From Pseudomonadales bacterium (lineage in GTDB: Bacteria; Pseudomonadota; Gammaproteobacteria; Pseudomonadales; UBA7239), in assembly GCA_028280345.1 (NCBI GenBank), contig JANQLY010000010.1, positions 62,001 to 126,000 of the forward strand: a stretch of 64,000 nucleotides of DNA. Direction: 5' to 3'. Of the stretch, positions 43,246 through 52,308 are shown piece by piece. How positions within the stretch are numbered: position 1 is the first letter of the stretch; the number at the start of each line of letters is the position of its first letter. Position numbers and translations under genes: made by a program. The notes under the pieces are model-generated. The model did no database searches. It was not told where the DNA came from and saw nothing but the letters and a program-made list of their open reading frames with translations.

Positions 43246-43914
43246 ATGAGCGATAGCCAATCACCCTATGAGCCTCCGTCATCCGACCTGGTGACAGAGA
43301 AAAAAGTACCTAACGAGTATCTGGCAGCGGGTTATACACCGGGCAAGTTGAAATTTCCTGCGGTGCTGACGGTAATTTATTTGCTACTCTCAATTCCCTA
43401 CCTTTATTTATCGTTTTATCAGAGTAATGAAAATAGCCCGGAGTGGTATGCGCCAGCCGCCGATGTATTGATGGTAATAACAGCGTTAATATGGTGCTAC
43501 TTATTATGGTGTTTGCGCTGGTGGCTTGAGCAGCGTTTTCATTTGAAGGGCCTGCGTACATACGTCAATATGTTGATCGGTTTGTCAGTGGTGTTAGTTG
43601 TCATGTCGCTTGTGCTTGAAGGGGAGTTTGATCAGATCAATGCGTTGACAATCACTTTTACTCTTTTGATGATACCTTACGGCATTCTGGTGATTCTGTT
43701 TGCACGAACCATTCGCCCGGTAGCACATTTGTTTCCCTATCTGAGCCTGTTTGTTAATGCCAGTATTCTGCAAGGCGTTCTAATTGCAACAATGATTTTC
43801 TATGTGCTATCAATACCGGTTGGGTTATTTGTCGATGTGCTATTGGCATTGATCTTTTTTCATGCGGCCCGGGAACTGGAGCAGTTGCCCCATCAAAACA
43901 GGAATAGCGAATAA
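43246..43914 (+). CDS. hypothetical membrane protein, 222 aa
   Basis: A hydrophilic head of about 35 residues (SPYEPPSSDLVTEKKVPN) precedes six hydrophobic segments. The sequence resembles proline-rich-head small membrane proteins such as the one at 3947. It starts one base after the NTF2-like stop and ends one base before folA, so all three are cotranscribed. No function recognised. Confidence 0.75.
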   Translation: MSDSQSPYEPPSSDLVTEKKVPNEYLAAGYTPGKLKFPAVLTVIYLLLSIPYLYLSFYQSNENSPEWYAPAADVLMVITALIWCYLLWCLRWWLEQRFHLKGLRTYVNMLIGLSVVLVVMSLVLEGEFDQINALTITFTLLMIPYGILVILFARTIRPVAHLFPYLSLFVNASILQGVLIATMIFYVLSIPVGLFVDVLLALIFFHAARELEQLPHQNRNSE

Positions 43915-43915
43915 T

Positions 43916-44422
43916 ATGCAAAAAGCCATTATTGTTGCCGCTGCGCAGAATCGCGTTATTGGTATTAACAACAAATTGCCTTGGTATCTGCCGGAAGACC
44001 TCAAGTATTTCAAACACGTTACGATGGGCAAGCCGATTATTATGGGGCGCAAAACCTGGGAGTCGATTGGCAGGCCTTTGCCTGGGCGCACCAACATTGT
44101 TTTAACACAAAACGCTGATTACAGCGCAGAAGGTGCGAAAGTTGTTAACACCTGGTCTGAAGCGGTAGGCATTGCCGAAGCAGTTGGTGAAATAGATGGT
44201 GTAGATGAAGTGATGGTGATCGGCGGTGCGGGTATCTATGAAATGTGTCTCAACGAAGTGAATAGACTCTATTACACGAAGGTTCATGCCGAGGTGGCCG
44301 GAGACGCCTGGTTTCCCGAAGTTGATTGGGACCAGTGGCAACTGGTGGGCAGCGAAGACTACAAGGCTTCAGGAAATAACCCCTATGACTACAGTTTTTG
44401 TGTGTATGACAGAGTCAAATAG
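43916..44422 (+). CDS. folA: dihydrofolate reductase
   Basis: A 168-residue DHFR. IIVAAAQNRVIGINNKLPW, the Met20-type loop and acidic residue in LPEDLKYF, MGRKTWESIGRPLPGR for NADPH, and MVIGGAGIYEM. It regenerates tetrahydrofolate. Start at 43916 (18 residues shorter than the longest frame), which removes an overlap with the preceding gene and gives the normal length. Confidence 0.97.
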   Translation: MQKAIIVAAAQNRVIGINNKLPWYLPEDLKYFKHVTMGKPIIMGRKTWESIGRPLPGRTNIVLTQNADYSAEGAKVVNTWSEAVGIAEAVGEIDGVDEVMVIGGAGIYEMCLNEVNRLYYTKVHAEVAGDAWFPEVDWDQWQLVGSEDYKASGNNPYDYSFCVYDRVK

Positions 44423-44438
44423 GACTTTACTATGACGC

Positions 44439-45281
44439 TTATGGCGTTGATAAATAACCAGGCTCTGATCGTGCGTAGATCCAGCGTCCAGGCTCGGTTT
44501 CAATCTGAATCACAATACTGACCCATAAACTGCGATCAATGTCTTTATCAGTCATATCCAGTTGCAGTGTCACGCCATCAAGTTTTATTTCTTCGCCGAT
44601 TGTTAATGTCGCATTGAGCGGCTGTGGTTCGCCATAGATCGGCAACATCCAGCCCGGTTCTTCACAATGTGCGACAAGATCTTGCTCTTTGCAGATTTCC
44701 TCTTCGGAGTAAAACTGTAAACCAAGCGTGATATTGGAAAGCGTATGGCTGCGGGGTTCATAGTCAGGGTTATGGGTGAATCTCAGATTATTAACTTGCG
44801 CTATCATGACGTTGTTTTCTTCCCGGTAGCTAAAGTCTACGCGCAACGCGGGGTTGAAATAGTCGGAGGTTTTAATAACGTAGGGCTCTGCGGGATAAAA
44901 AGTTGAGGAGACCCAGTTAAACGGAAAATAAAGCGTCTCTTCAGTTGGGTTAGTAAAGCGCTGCGTAGCCATATGTTTTGCGATACATGCTGCCGCCGCC
45001 TTATCGCCGTAAATCCAGTAATCGGCAATATCACCTGCTGCTGTCGCGGCAAAGATAATTGTGTAATTTCGATCGATGGTTTCACATTGCTCGTAGGCTT
45101 GCTCAAAAGCATCGTCAAGTTCGTTATCGAGCAACGTACGCTGCGAATCGGAAAGTTGCAGCAGGCTTTGCCGGGCCAGATTCTGGTAGGTTTGCTCCTG
45201 ATAGTCTTCGCTAGCGGTTTTTTCAGGGGTTGTAGCGCAGCTGGTGAATAACAGCAAGACAGCGATAGCAAGGTATTTCAT
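44439..45281 (-). CDS. hypothetical lipoprotein, 280 aa
   Basis: Signal peptide MKYLAIAVLLLFTSC with lipobox LFTSC (Cys 15). The mature part has an N-terminal helical region rich in Gln and Asp (residues 20-80), and a C-terminal beta-rich domain that may be FxLD/immunoglobulin-like. It is probably anchored in the envelope; the family is not recognised. The start at 45281 is chosen because the extra ten residues of the longest form spoil the signal peptide. Convergent with folA. Confidence 0.75.
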   Translation of the reverse strand: MKYLAIAVLLLFTSCATTPEKTASEDYQEQTYQNLARQSLLQLSDSQRTLLDNELDDAFEQAYEQCETIDRNYTIIFAATAAGDIADYWIYGDKAAAACIAKHMATQRFTNPTEETLYFPFNWVSSTFYPAEPYVIKTSDYFNPALRVDFSYREENNVMIAQVNNLRFTHNPDYEPRSHTLSNITLGLQFYSEEEICKEQDLVAHCEEPGWMLPIYGEPQPLNATLTIGEEIKLDGVTLQLDMTDKDIDRSLWVSIVIQIETEPGRWIYARSEPGYLSTP

Positions 45282-45377
45282 AGTCTTGTACGGGGGTGGT
45301 GTTGTTGGCATTTTGCCCTAAACACTTACCCTAAACAACGGGAGCGTTGAAGAGAGGAGACTGGCTGGGGAGAAGAG

Positions 45378-47348
45378 TTAGCGTACGCGACGCAACAGGT
45401 GAACGACGTTGTTGACACCCTGCTCGGGTATGGTGAGCGGATTGATTTCCTGAATAAGTCTTTCAATACCCATGCGCGCCTTGTTGAGCTCTTCGATATT
45501 TTTCTGCAGCTCCTTGACATGGTTGGCGCTGTTTTTGATTTTGTTCTCTTTTGAGGTGAGCTGGGTAATATGCTGCTCAAGCAACTGTTTTTGGTAAACG
45601 CTGTGTTGGATAAGCGGAGCAAGTGCCTCGTCGGCCCAGATATCAATATTGGTCTCGAGTTTGCGATAGATGCCGTAGGCTTTAGCAATGACCGTGTTAT
45701 AAAACAGTTCGATGACGGTGTTCTTGTCAGACAGAATGGTTTTGAAGTTGCCCTTGAGACGATTTACATGCTGTCGCAACTGGTCAAAAGCCATTTTCTC
45801 TGACTGAATATCAAGCAGGTTGCGGCTTACCGCCTTGGCAATCGCCGGATCACGGTATTTGCTATAGGTGGACTTGAGTAATTTGTTGGCACTAGCGACT
45901 TCTTTCTCAAGCAGCGCGATGTTTTCATCGGTTACCACAAAGAACTTGTCCATCGCCTTGGTCAGGCCCAGAGTTGTCCAGCTGTTTTCCAGATCTTGCT
46001 GGATGTTTTCGATTTGCTCGTCGATTTTTTTCGTATGAATAGATTGCTTGAGTGCCTTGCCTTGTTTTTGTAACAGCTTGCGGCTGGATTTCAACGCAAT
46101 GACCTGTTTCTGGTAAACCGAGTGTTCCTGTTTGATTTTCTTGCGCAGCTCAGCTACCTCTTTTTCCTGCGCTTCGATATTGGTGTGAATAGTTTTGATA
46201 CTGTTGATCTGGGTATCAAATTCAAACAGCTTCTCTTTAACGGTGTTAAAGCTGTCGTCCATCATGGTTAATACGTCGGCAACCACCGTGTTTTCGATCA
46301 GGCTTTCTTGCTGCAGTAGCACACGTTTTGACAGCAGGGTCTCAAGATCAACGAGTTTGCTTTTCATCATCAGCAGTGCGTCGTCTTTGGCCTTGGCAAT
46401 CACACCCTGCTTGGCAGAAAGCGTGAGCACCTGGTCGCTTTTTAGACCAAGCTGCTTGGCGGCATTCCAGCGCACTTCTTCAATTGCATTGGCAATCGTA
46501 TCTTCGTCGAGCAGTTCGTCCCACAGTACGTCGATTTTATTAAGCAAGGCAAATACAGTTGCGGTTTTGTTTTTGATCAGGTGAGAGAGGTGTTGCTCCC
46601 AGATATCGTTGTCGCTAGCGGTAACACCGGTGTCAGCGCTTAACATGAAAATAACTGCATTGGCGCTTGGCAGAGTGTTGAGTGTGAGTTCCGGTTCGCT
46701 GCCCAGTGCATTAAGCCCCGGCGTATCAATAATACGCAGACCCTTGCGCAATAGCTGGTGGTCGATATTGATTAGCGCGTGACGCCATGCGGGGATTTCG
46801 ACGCCATTGTCATTGATTTTGTCTTTAAGGTTTTCCACATCAAAACCGAGAGCCTCGGCTTCTTGTGGAGAGACCACCTTGGACTTGGCCACTTCAGCCA
46901 TCACACGGTCGATTTCTTCCTGATTGGATGGATCAAATTTCAGTGTGATCCATTTGTTTGGAATCTTGCGGAAGCTGTCGAGGCTTGCGGCGGTGCGGCG
47001 GGTTTCGATTGGCAACAGGCGCACGGCATTGTCGCGCAGCTTGCCATCGTAATAGAGTTCTGTGGGGCACATTGTTGTGCGGCCTGGCTGGGATGGCAAC
47101 AGGCGGAAGCCGAGTTCGTTGTAGAACAGGGCGTTGATCAGTTCGGTTTTACCGCGGGATAGCTCGCCGACAAAGGCCAGCGTGATATTGTCGCCTTGCA
47201 GCAACTTGAGCGCGCGATGAATGCGGGCGCTACCTTCGTCGTAGTTGAGGTTGTATTTTTTGCTCCAGTTATGGAATAGCAGAATTTGCCGGATAAGATT
47301 GTTCTTCCAGCTATCGTAGGCTGCAACCTGACGATCAAAAATATCCAT
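45378..47348 (-). CDS. dynamin-like GTPase
   Basis: A 656-residue protein. G1 P-loop GELSRGKT (61-68), switch residues TTMCPTE (91-97), G3 DTPG (208-211) and G4 NKID (270-273) mark a dynamin-family GTPase. Residues 330-650 are almost all helical and charged, with long coiled coils (NIEAQEKEVAELRKKIKQEH; YQKQLLEQHITQLTSKENKI) as expected for stalk and membrane-contact regions. Bacterial dynamins remodel membranes or, in CrfC, bind the replication clamp; neither can be chosen here. Alone on its strand, followed by the lipoprotein. Confidence 0.87.
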   Translation of the reverse strand: MDIFDRQVAAYDSWKNNLIRQILLFHNWSKKYNLNYDEGSARIHRALKLLQGDNITLAFVGELSRGKTELINALFYNELGFRLLPSQPGRTTMCPTELYYDGKLRDNAVRLLPIETRRTAASLDSFRKIPNKWITLKFDPSNQEEIDRVMAEVAKSKVVSPQEAEALGFDVENLKDKINDNGVEIPAWRHALINIDHQLLRKGLRIIDTPGLNALGSEPELTLNTLPSANAVIFMLSADTGVTASDNDIWEQHLSHLIKNKTATVFALLNKIDVLWDELLDEDTIANAIEEVRWNAAKQLGLKSDQVLTLSAKQGVIAKAKDDALLMMKSKLVDLETLLSKRVLLQQESLIENTVVADVLTMMDDSFNTVKEKLFEFDTQINSIKTIHTNIEAQEKEVAELRKKIKQEHSVYQKQVIALKSSRKLLQKQGKALKQSIHTKKIDEQIENIQQDLENSWTTLGLTKAMDKFFVVTDENIALLEKEVASANKLLKSTYSKYRDPAIAKAVSRNLLDIQSEKMAFDQLRQHVNRLKGNFKTILSDKNTVIELFYNTVIAKAYGIYRKLETNIDIWADEALAPLIQHSVYQKQLLEQHITQLTSKENKIKNSANHVKELQKNIEELNKARMGIERLIQEINPLTIPEQGVNNVVHLLRRVR

Positions 47349-47445
47349 CCACTTTCCTTCCCGGCCAAAATCTGGCTAAAAACCCAAGGGGCAAAAATCC
47401 AGCAAACATTATGGATCGAATGGCCATGTCTGTTAACCGGGAAAT

Positions 47446-47745
47446 TCAATTTTTGTGACATATGGCAGAAATTACCGGAGGAATGGTCGATAAACCCTTG
47501 ATCTCAATTGTTTTTCTGTGCGCTCGTTCACCTTTTTTGATGGTGATAGCAGAAATGGGTACCGCAAGCTGCTCGCTGAGGTAGTGGATCAGGTGCTGGT
47601 TGGCTTTGCCGGCGCTGGCGGGGGTACTGATTTTGATTTTCAGCCGTGAGTCGTATACACCAACGATGCGGTTAATGGTGGAGCCCGGCACGACGAGACA
47701 GTGAAGTGTGAGCAGGTCATCTTGCCAGTGATAGCAACCGCCCAT
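47446..47745 (-). CDS. yggU: YggU family (DUF167) protein
   Basis: A 99-residue DUF167 protein with the family core RLKIKISTPASAGKANQHLI and the following VPISAITIKKGERAHRKTIEI. Function not established. The start at 47745 (MGGCYHW) is the one that gives the family length. It lies 16 bp after the protease gene and closes the yggS-proC-yggT unit, here interrupted by the protease. Confidence 0.88.
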   Translation of the reverse strand: MGGCYHWQDDLLTLHCLVVPGSTINRIVGVYDSRLKIKISTPASAGKANQHLIHYLSEQLAVPISAITIKKGERAHRKTIEIKGLSTIPPVISAICHKN

Positions 47746-47761
47746 TATTGTGCTACCAGTG

Positions 47762-48919
47762 CTATTCGTCGGGCTGCTGCGATTTGGGTTGCTGGAAGAA
47801 GGAGCCAAATTCTTCCTTAACGAGGCTGATAGGAATGGCAATGCCGAAGCCATCGTTAAACGCGCTGCCGCCAGCGGAATATTTCTGGGTGTTGACTCCG
47901 ACCACGAGGCCTTCCGGTGTGGTGAGTGGCCCGCCGCTGTTGCCAGGCAGAATCTGGGTGTCGGTAACGATCTGGTCTGGCTGATAGCGGGTAACAATAC
48001 CGCGGGTGACATAATCGCTGAGCCCGAGCGGGCTACCAATGGCGTAAACTTCCATGCCCTGGTAAACCCGTGAAGAGGCGTACTCCAGATAGGGGGTTTT
48101 ATAGGTTCCGGTAAGTTTGAGCAGGGCGAGATCCTGGTTGTTGCTCAATTCAACAAGTTTTGCCTTAAGCCGGGAGTCGTCTTTGAGCACAATGGTAAAG
48201 CGGCTTGCAGAGCGGGATTTGCTGCGTTTGCGGTTGAACTCGGACAGTTCTCTTTTGAACTCTTTTTCCATTGCGGTGAATTCTTTTTTACGCGCTTTGT
48301 AGCTTTTTAGCATGCGGTTGTAGCGTTCACTGACTATTTTATAGTCCTGGTCATAGGCTCTTTTACTCGAACCACCGCTGTCTTCGAGTTCTTCACGGTA
48401 GTTGTCGAGTTCTTTTTTGTAATTATCAAGGTCGCGCTTTTCCTGAGCGAGAAGTCGTTTTTGCTCTTTATATATCTCTTCGGCTTTTCTGATTTCCTTT
48501 TCGGCGTTTTTCCATTGCTCGGTGTCGGTTGGTCGTACCACGTGTTTGTTGGTTATCAAATAACCATTCTCGGAAATAAAAAAGCCGGAACCGCTGCCGA
48601 TGGGCGTTTCAATTTTCACTACTGACAATGTAGTTGCTTCAATCGGAGATGCTGGAGATGTCGCAAGGGTAAGCTGCGCGAGCAGGTCTTTGGCATCGGT
48701 GAGATCTTCCTGCTCCAGTTCTGCACCTTCACCCACTTCAGGAGGAGGTGCAGGTGCTCCGCTATCGAGATCAAGCGTGTCGGCCTTTGTGCTGTCTGGA
48801 GGAGGTGAGTCACTGAAATGCCATTTGCCGTTTTCATCCTGGTAGCGATAGATTTGTGCGTGTGCGGTACTAACCAGCAGCAGGCAAAGTGTGACAAGAA
48901 AAAAATAGAGGGTTTTCAT
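47762..48919 (-). CDS. trypsin-like serine protease with internal coiled coil and DUF4124 head
   Basis: A 385-residue exported protein. Signal peptide (cleavage after STAHA, residue 21), DUF4124-type start (QIYRYQDENGKWHFSDSPP), an acidic Pro-rich linker, then a DegP/trypsin-type domain with His126 (ITNKHVV), Asp263 (NNQDLALLKL) and Ser328 (ILPGNSGGPL). About 100 residues of charged coiled coil (132-235) are inserted between the catalytic His and Asp, where ordinary members have a short loop. It lacks a PDZ domain. The gene sits 5 bp after yggT and 16 bp before yggU, so it is likely cotranscribed. Substrate unknown. Confidence 0.88.
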   Translation of the reverse strand: MKTLYFFLVTLCLLLVSTAHAQIYRYQDENGKWHFSDSPPPDSTKADTLDLDSGAPAPPPEVGEGAELEQEDLTDAKDLLAQLTLATSPASPIEATTLSVVKIETPIGSGSGFFISENGYLITNKHVVRPTDTEQWKNAEKEIRKAEEIYKEQKRLLAQEKRDLDNYKKELDNYREELEDSGGSSKRAYDQDYKIVSERYNRMLKSYKARKKEFTAMEKEFKRELSEFNRKRSKSRSASRFTIVLKDDSRLKAKLVELSNNQDLALLKLTGTYKTPYLEYASSRVYQGMEVYAIGSPLGLSDYVTRGIVTRYQPDQIVTDTQILPGNSGGPLTTPEGLVVGVNTQKYSAGGSAFNDGFGIAIPISLVKEEFGSFFQQPKSQQPDE

Positions 48920-48924
48920 GGTTT

Positions 48925-49527
48925 TCAGATACCTGGTACGAGCATAAAGTTCAGGTTGGTCGCAGCGGCGGCATGGGCCAGCAGAATGCGCACGATATGT
49001 AAAATCATAAATACAAAGATTGGTGACAGGTCAAAACCACTACTCGGTGGAAACAGCCTTTGAAAGGGTGCGCACAGTGGATTGGTGAGTTGACGAATCA
49101 GCAAAATGATCGGGTGGTTGTTGGCGGGGGAAACCACATTAAATAACACGAGAAAGCTGATAATAATAATAATGATCATGGCGATATAAAAAACAATCAC
49201 CACAAGAGAAGCCAGACCGATCAGGCTCCATAGCAATAGTGACAACGGATCAACAACAGAACCTGTGACAAGGCCGCTGAGAAATATTGTAATGGCTTGC
49301 ACAACAAGTGCGACGAGTAGAGAAGATGTATCGTACCCGGCAATACTGGGTACAACCTTGCGCAGCGGGATAATAAACGTATTGGTGGCTTTAACAATAA
49401 ACTGGCAAATCGGGTTGTAAATATCAGCGCGAATGACCTGCAATAAAAAACGCAGTAATACGAGCAACACATAGAGGCCGCCGAGTGTTTGCAAAACAAA
49501 GATACCAATTTCAGTCAGTGCGTTCAT
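48925..49527 (-). CDS. yggT: YggT family membrane protein
   Basis: A 200-residue protein made of two tandem YggT repeats (FVLQTLGGLYVLLVLLRFLL... and the later LLIRQLTNPLCAPFQRLFPP), with four or more hydrophobic segments. YggT proteins have been linked to osmotic or ion tolerance, mechanism unknown. Downstream of proC by 30 bp; typical order yggS-proC-yggT. Confidence 0.93.
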   Translation of the reverse strand: MNALTEIGIFVLQTLGGLYVLLVLLRFLLQVIRADIYNPICQFIVKATNTFIIPLRKVVPSIAGYDTSSLLVALVVQAITIFLSGLVTGSVVDPLSLLLWSLIGLASLVVIVFYIAMIIIIIISFLVLFNVVSPANNHPIILLIRQLTNPLCAPFQRLFPPSSGFDLSPIFVFMILHIVRILLAHAAAATNLNFMLVPGI

Positions 49528-49557
49528 GACAAGTTAGCCCCGTGTCCGTTTAACTGT

Positions 49558-50391
49558 TTAATCTTTGCCGAGTTCGTCAGACAGAGAGATGGAGCGGTCG
49601 CGGGCTGCTGTTAGCGCTCCATTAACGATGTCTTCAAACTGTTGTTGTTGAAAATACAGAATGGCCTGCTCTGTAGTGCCGCCAGGGGATGTGACATTGT
49701 TGCGTAAGGTTGCAGCATCGCTATCGCTGGTACAAGCCATTTCTGCCGCGCCGCGCGCAGTTTGCAGAGTAAGCTCGCGAGCAGTTTGTGCGTCGAGGCC
49801 CAGCGCAATGCCGGCATTGGTCATTGCTTCCATAAGCAGGAAATAGTAGGCAGGCCCGCTACCGGAAAGTGCGGTAACAGCATCGATGTCCGCTTCGCTG
49901 TTGAGCCACAGTGCGAGGCCCACCGCATCGAGTATCTGTTTGGTTAGAGCTTTTTGGGTGTCGCTGACCTGCGCATTGGCAAACAGGCCAGTGGCGCCCT
50001 GTTGCACGAGTGCCGGGGTATTGGGCATGCATCGCACGATCGGCAAATGTTTGCCGAGCCAGTTTTGCAGGCTGTTGAGGTTGATGCCGGCGGCAATGGA
50101 AATAATCAGCGGGCTGTTGCCCTGCAGTGCCGGGGCAAGTGCGAGGCTGACCTCACGCAGTACCTGGGGTTTGACCGCGAGTACGATGACGTCAGCAGCG
50201 TCGATAATATCGATGGCCTCACTGGCGGTGCTTACCCCGGGATATTGCTGGCTGAGGCGGCTGAGGGCCTCGGGCCACGGATCACAGGCGCGAATTTGTT
50301 GCTCGGCTGTGCCTCGGGTAATCAGGCCGCCGATCAGGCTACTGGCCATATTGCCCGCGCCAATAAATGCAATTTGGGTGTTATCCAACAA
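49558..50391 (-). CDS. proC: pyrroline-5-carboxylate reductase
   Basis: A 277-residue ProC. NAD(P)H-binding Rossmann motif IAFIGAGNMASSLIGGL at the start, then LAVKPQVL, IVRCMPNTPALV (ProC signature region), LSGSGPAYYFLLMEAM and SPGGTTEQAI. Last step of proline synthesis. Between yggS and yggT on the minus strand. Confidence 0.97.
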   Translation of the reverse strand: MLDNTQIAFIGAGNMASSLIGGLITRGTAEQQIRACDPWPEALSRLSQQYPGVSTASEAIDIIDAADVIVLAVKPQVLREVSLALAPALQGNSPLIISIAAGINLNSLQNWLGKHLPIVRCMPNTPALVQQGATGLFANAQVSDTQKALTKQILDAVGLALWLNSEADIDAVTALSGSGPAYYFLLMEAMTNAGIALGLDAQTARELTLQTARGAAEMACTSDSDAATLRNNVTSPGGTTEQAILYFQQQQFEDIVNGALTAARDRSISLSDELGKD

Positions 50392-50431
50392 AACGTCCTC
50401 TCGAATTATGTGTCCGTCGCCGACTGTTTAT

Positions 50432-51139
50432 TCATGTTTGCTGCCGTTGTCCGAAAATAGCGGTGCCGACTCTGACCAGGGTACTGCCGGCGGCAATAGC
50501 CAGTTCCAGGTCGCCGGACATGCCCATCGAAAGGGTATCGAGGGGTTGTGCCGGATATTGCTGTTGTAGAGCAGCCAGCGCGGAGGCCAGCGCCGCAAAC
50601 CGCGATTGTAGCTGATCTTCAGGCTGGTTTGGGTTCGGAATTGCCATAAGGCCACGTAGCCGGAGGGCAGGGAGTGCCTGTACTTCGCGGGCAAAATCCT
50701 CGATTTCGCCAAGGCTTATGCCGCTTTTACTCGCCTCATTATCGGCATTGATCTGGATGCAGATGTTCAATGGTCCAAGGTTGCCGTCGCCCCGCTGAGT
50801 ATCGAGTTTTTCAGCTATCTTGAGCCGGTCAACGGTGTGTACCCAAGAAAAATGCTCTGCGATCGCTGCTGCTTTGTTGGACTGGATTGAGCCGGTAAAA
50901 TGCCAGCAGATGTCGTTGGCACCAGCTTGTTGCAACTGCTCGATTTTGGGCAGGGCTTCTTGTAAATAGTTTTCGCCAAAATGCCGAATACCCGCGGCAT
51001 AAGCTGCTAGAATTTCCTCATAGCCATGGGTTTTGGAAGCGGCCAAAAGCTGAATATCCGTCACATCGCGGCAGTTTTCCTGTGCCGCTTGTTGAATACG
51101 GGCCTGTACCTTCGCTATATTGTCAGCTATTTTTAGCAT
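50432..51139 (-). CDS. yggS: PLP homeostasis protein YggS
   Basis: A 235-residue PLP-binding protein of the YggS/PROSC family. The PLP Lys lies in LLAASKTHGYEEI, followed by GIRHFGENYLQEALPK, WHFTGSIQSNKAA, and the phosphate-binding MGMSGDLELAI. It buffers pyridoxal phosphate in the cytosol. Divergent from pilT; gap 37 bp. Confidence 0.97.
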   Translation of the reverse strand: MLKIADNIAKVQARIQQAAQENCRDVTDIQLLAASKTHGYEEILAAYAAGIRHFGENYLQEALPKIEQLQQAGANDICWHFTGSIQSNKAAAIAEHFSWVHTVDRLKIAEKLDTQRGDGNLGPLNICIQINADNEASKSGISLGEIEDFAREVQALPALRLRGLMAIPNPNQPEDQLQSRFAALASALAALQQQYPAQPLDTLSMGMSGDLELAIAAGSTLVRVGTAIFGQRQQT

Positions 51140-51176
51140 GTTGAGTTGTTAGAACAATTAAAAGGTAATTTTTCCT

Positions 51177-52211
51177 ATGGATATTACAGAACTGTTGGCC
51201 TTTAGCGCTAAACAGGGGGCCTCTGACCTCCACCTGTCCGCCGGTTTGCCACCGATGATTCGTGTTGATGGTGATGTTCGGCGTATTAATCTCCCGGCGA
51301 TGGAACACAAGGAAGTCCACAGCCTGATTTACGAGATTATGAATGACAAACAGCGTAAAGACTATGAGGAATACTTTGAAACCGATTTCTCGTTTGAAGT
51401 ACCTGGTGTTGCCCGCTTCCGTGTAAACGCGTTTAACCACAACCGTGGTGCCGGTGCGGTATTTCGAACGATTCCGTCGAAAGTATTAACAATGGAAGAG
51501 CTTGGCATGGGCCAGGTGTTCAAGGAAATTTCCATGACACCACGTGGACTTTGCCTGGTTACCGGACCTACCGGTTCCGGTAAATCCACAACGCTTGCAG
51601 CGATGCTTGATTTTATTAACGAAAATAAATATGAGCACATTCTCACGATTGAGGATCCAATCGAATTCGTACACGAAAGTAAAAAATGCCTCGTCAACCA
51701 GCGTGAGGTACACCGCGATACACTCGGATTTGACAATGCATTGCGTTCAGCACTGCGGGAAGACCCGGATATCATCCTCGTAGGGGAGCTGCGTGACCTT
51801 GAAACGATTCGCTTGGCATTAACCGCAGCGGAAACCGGTCACATGGTATTCGGTACCCTGCACACCACCTCGGCGGCAAAAACCATTGACCGTGTCGTTG
51901 ATGTATTCCCCGGTGAGGAAAAAGCGATGATTCGCTCGATGCTGTCGGAATCCCTTAATGCGGTAATCTCGCAAACCCTGTTGAAGAAAAATGGCGGCGG
52001 CCGTGTAGCAGCTCACGAAATTATGATTGGTACCCCGGCGATTCGTAACCTGATTCGTGAAGACAAGATTGCACAAATGTACTCGGCAATTCAGACCGGT
52101 GGCCAGATTGGTATGCAGACGCTTGATCAATGTTTGCAGGATCTTGTAGCGAAAGGCCAGGTCACCCGCGAAATTGCCCGTGAGAAAGCCAAAATCCCGG
52201 ATGATTTTTAA
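51177..52211 (+). CDS. pilT: type IV pilus retraction ATPase PilT
   Basis: A 344-residue PilT. PAS-like N-terminal domain (MDITELLAFSAKQGASDLHLS). RecA-like core with Walker A GPTGSGKST (about residue 130), Asp box EDPIEF, Walker B region DPDIILVGELRD, His box TGHMVFGTLHT, and the retraction-type AIRNLIRED motif. It depolymerises pili for twitching motility. ATG with AAAAGGT upstream. Confidence 0.98.
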   Translation: MDITELLAFSAKQGASDLHLSAGLPPMIRVDGDVRRINLPAMEHKEVHSLIYEIMNDKQRKDYEEYFETDFSFEVPGVARFRVNAFNHNRGAGAVFRTIPSKVLTMEELGMGQVFKEISMTPRGLCLVTGPTGSGKSTTLAAMLDFINENKYEHILTIEDPIEFVHESKKCLVNQREVHRDTLGFDNALRSALREDPDIILVGELRDLETIRLALTAAETGHMVFGTLHTTSAAKTIDRVVDVFPGEEKAMIRSMLSESLNAVISQTLLKKNGGGRVAAHEIMIGTPAIRNLIREDKIAQMYSAIQTGGQIGMQTLDQCLQDLVAKGQVTREIAREKAKIPDDF

Positions 52212-52242
52212 TTGACATAGTGCGATCCAGCAATGGTTTAAT
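52212..52242 (+). promoter_or_regulatory. possible pilU promoter
   Basis: TTGACA (52212-52217) overlaps the end of pilT, and TTTAAT (52237-52242) follows after 19 bases. Elements are good but the spacing is long. It could give pilU extra expression apart from pilT. Confidence 0.35.
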
Positions 52243-52308
52243 GGTACAAACGTAATAGTATTATTATAGATATTAGTCACAGAGAGAAATTGTAGAGAGA
52301 GCCAGACG

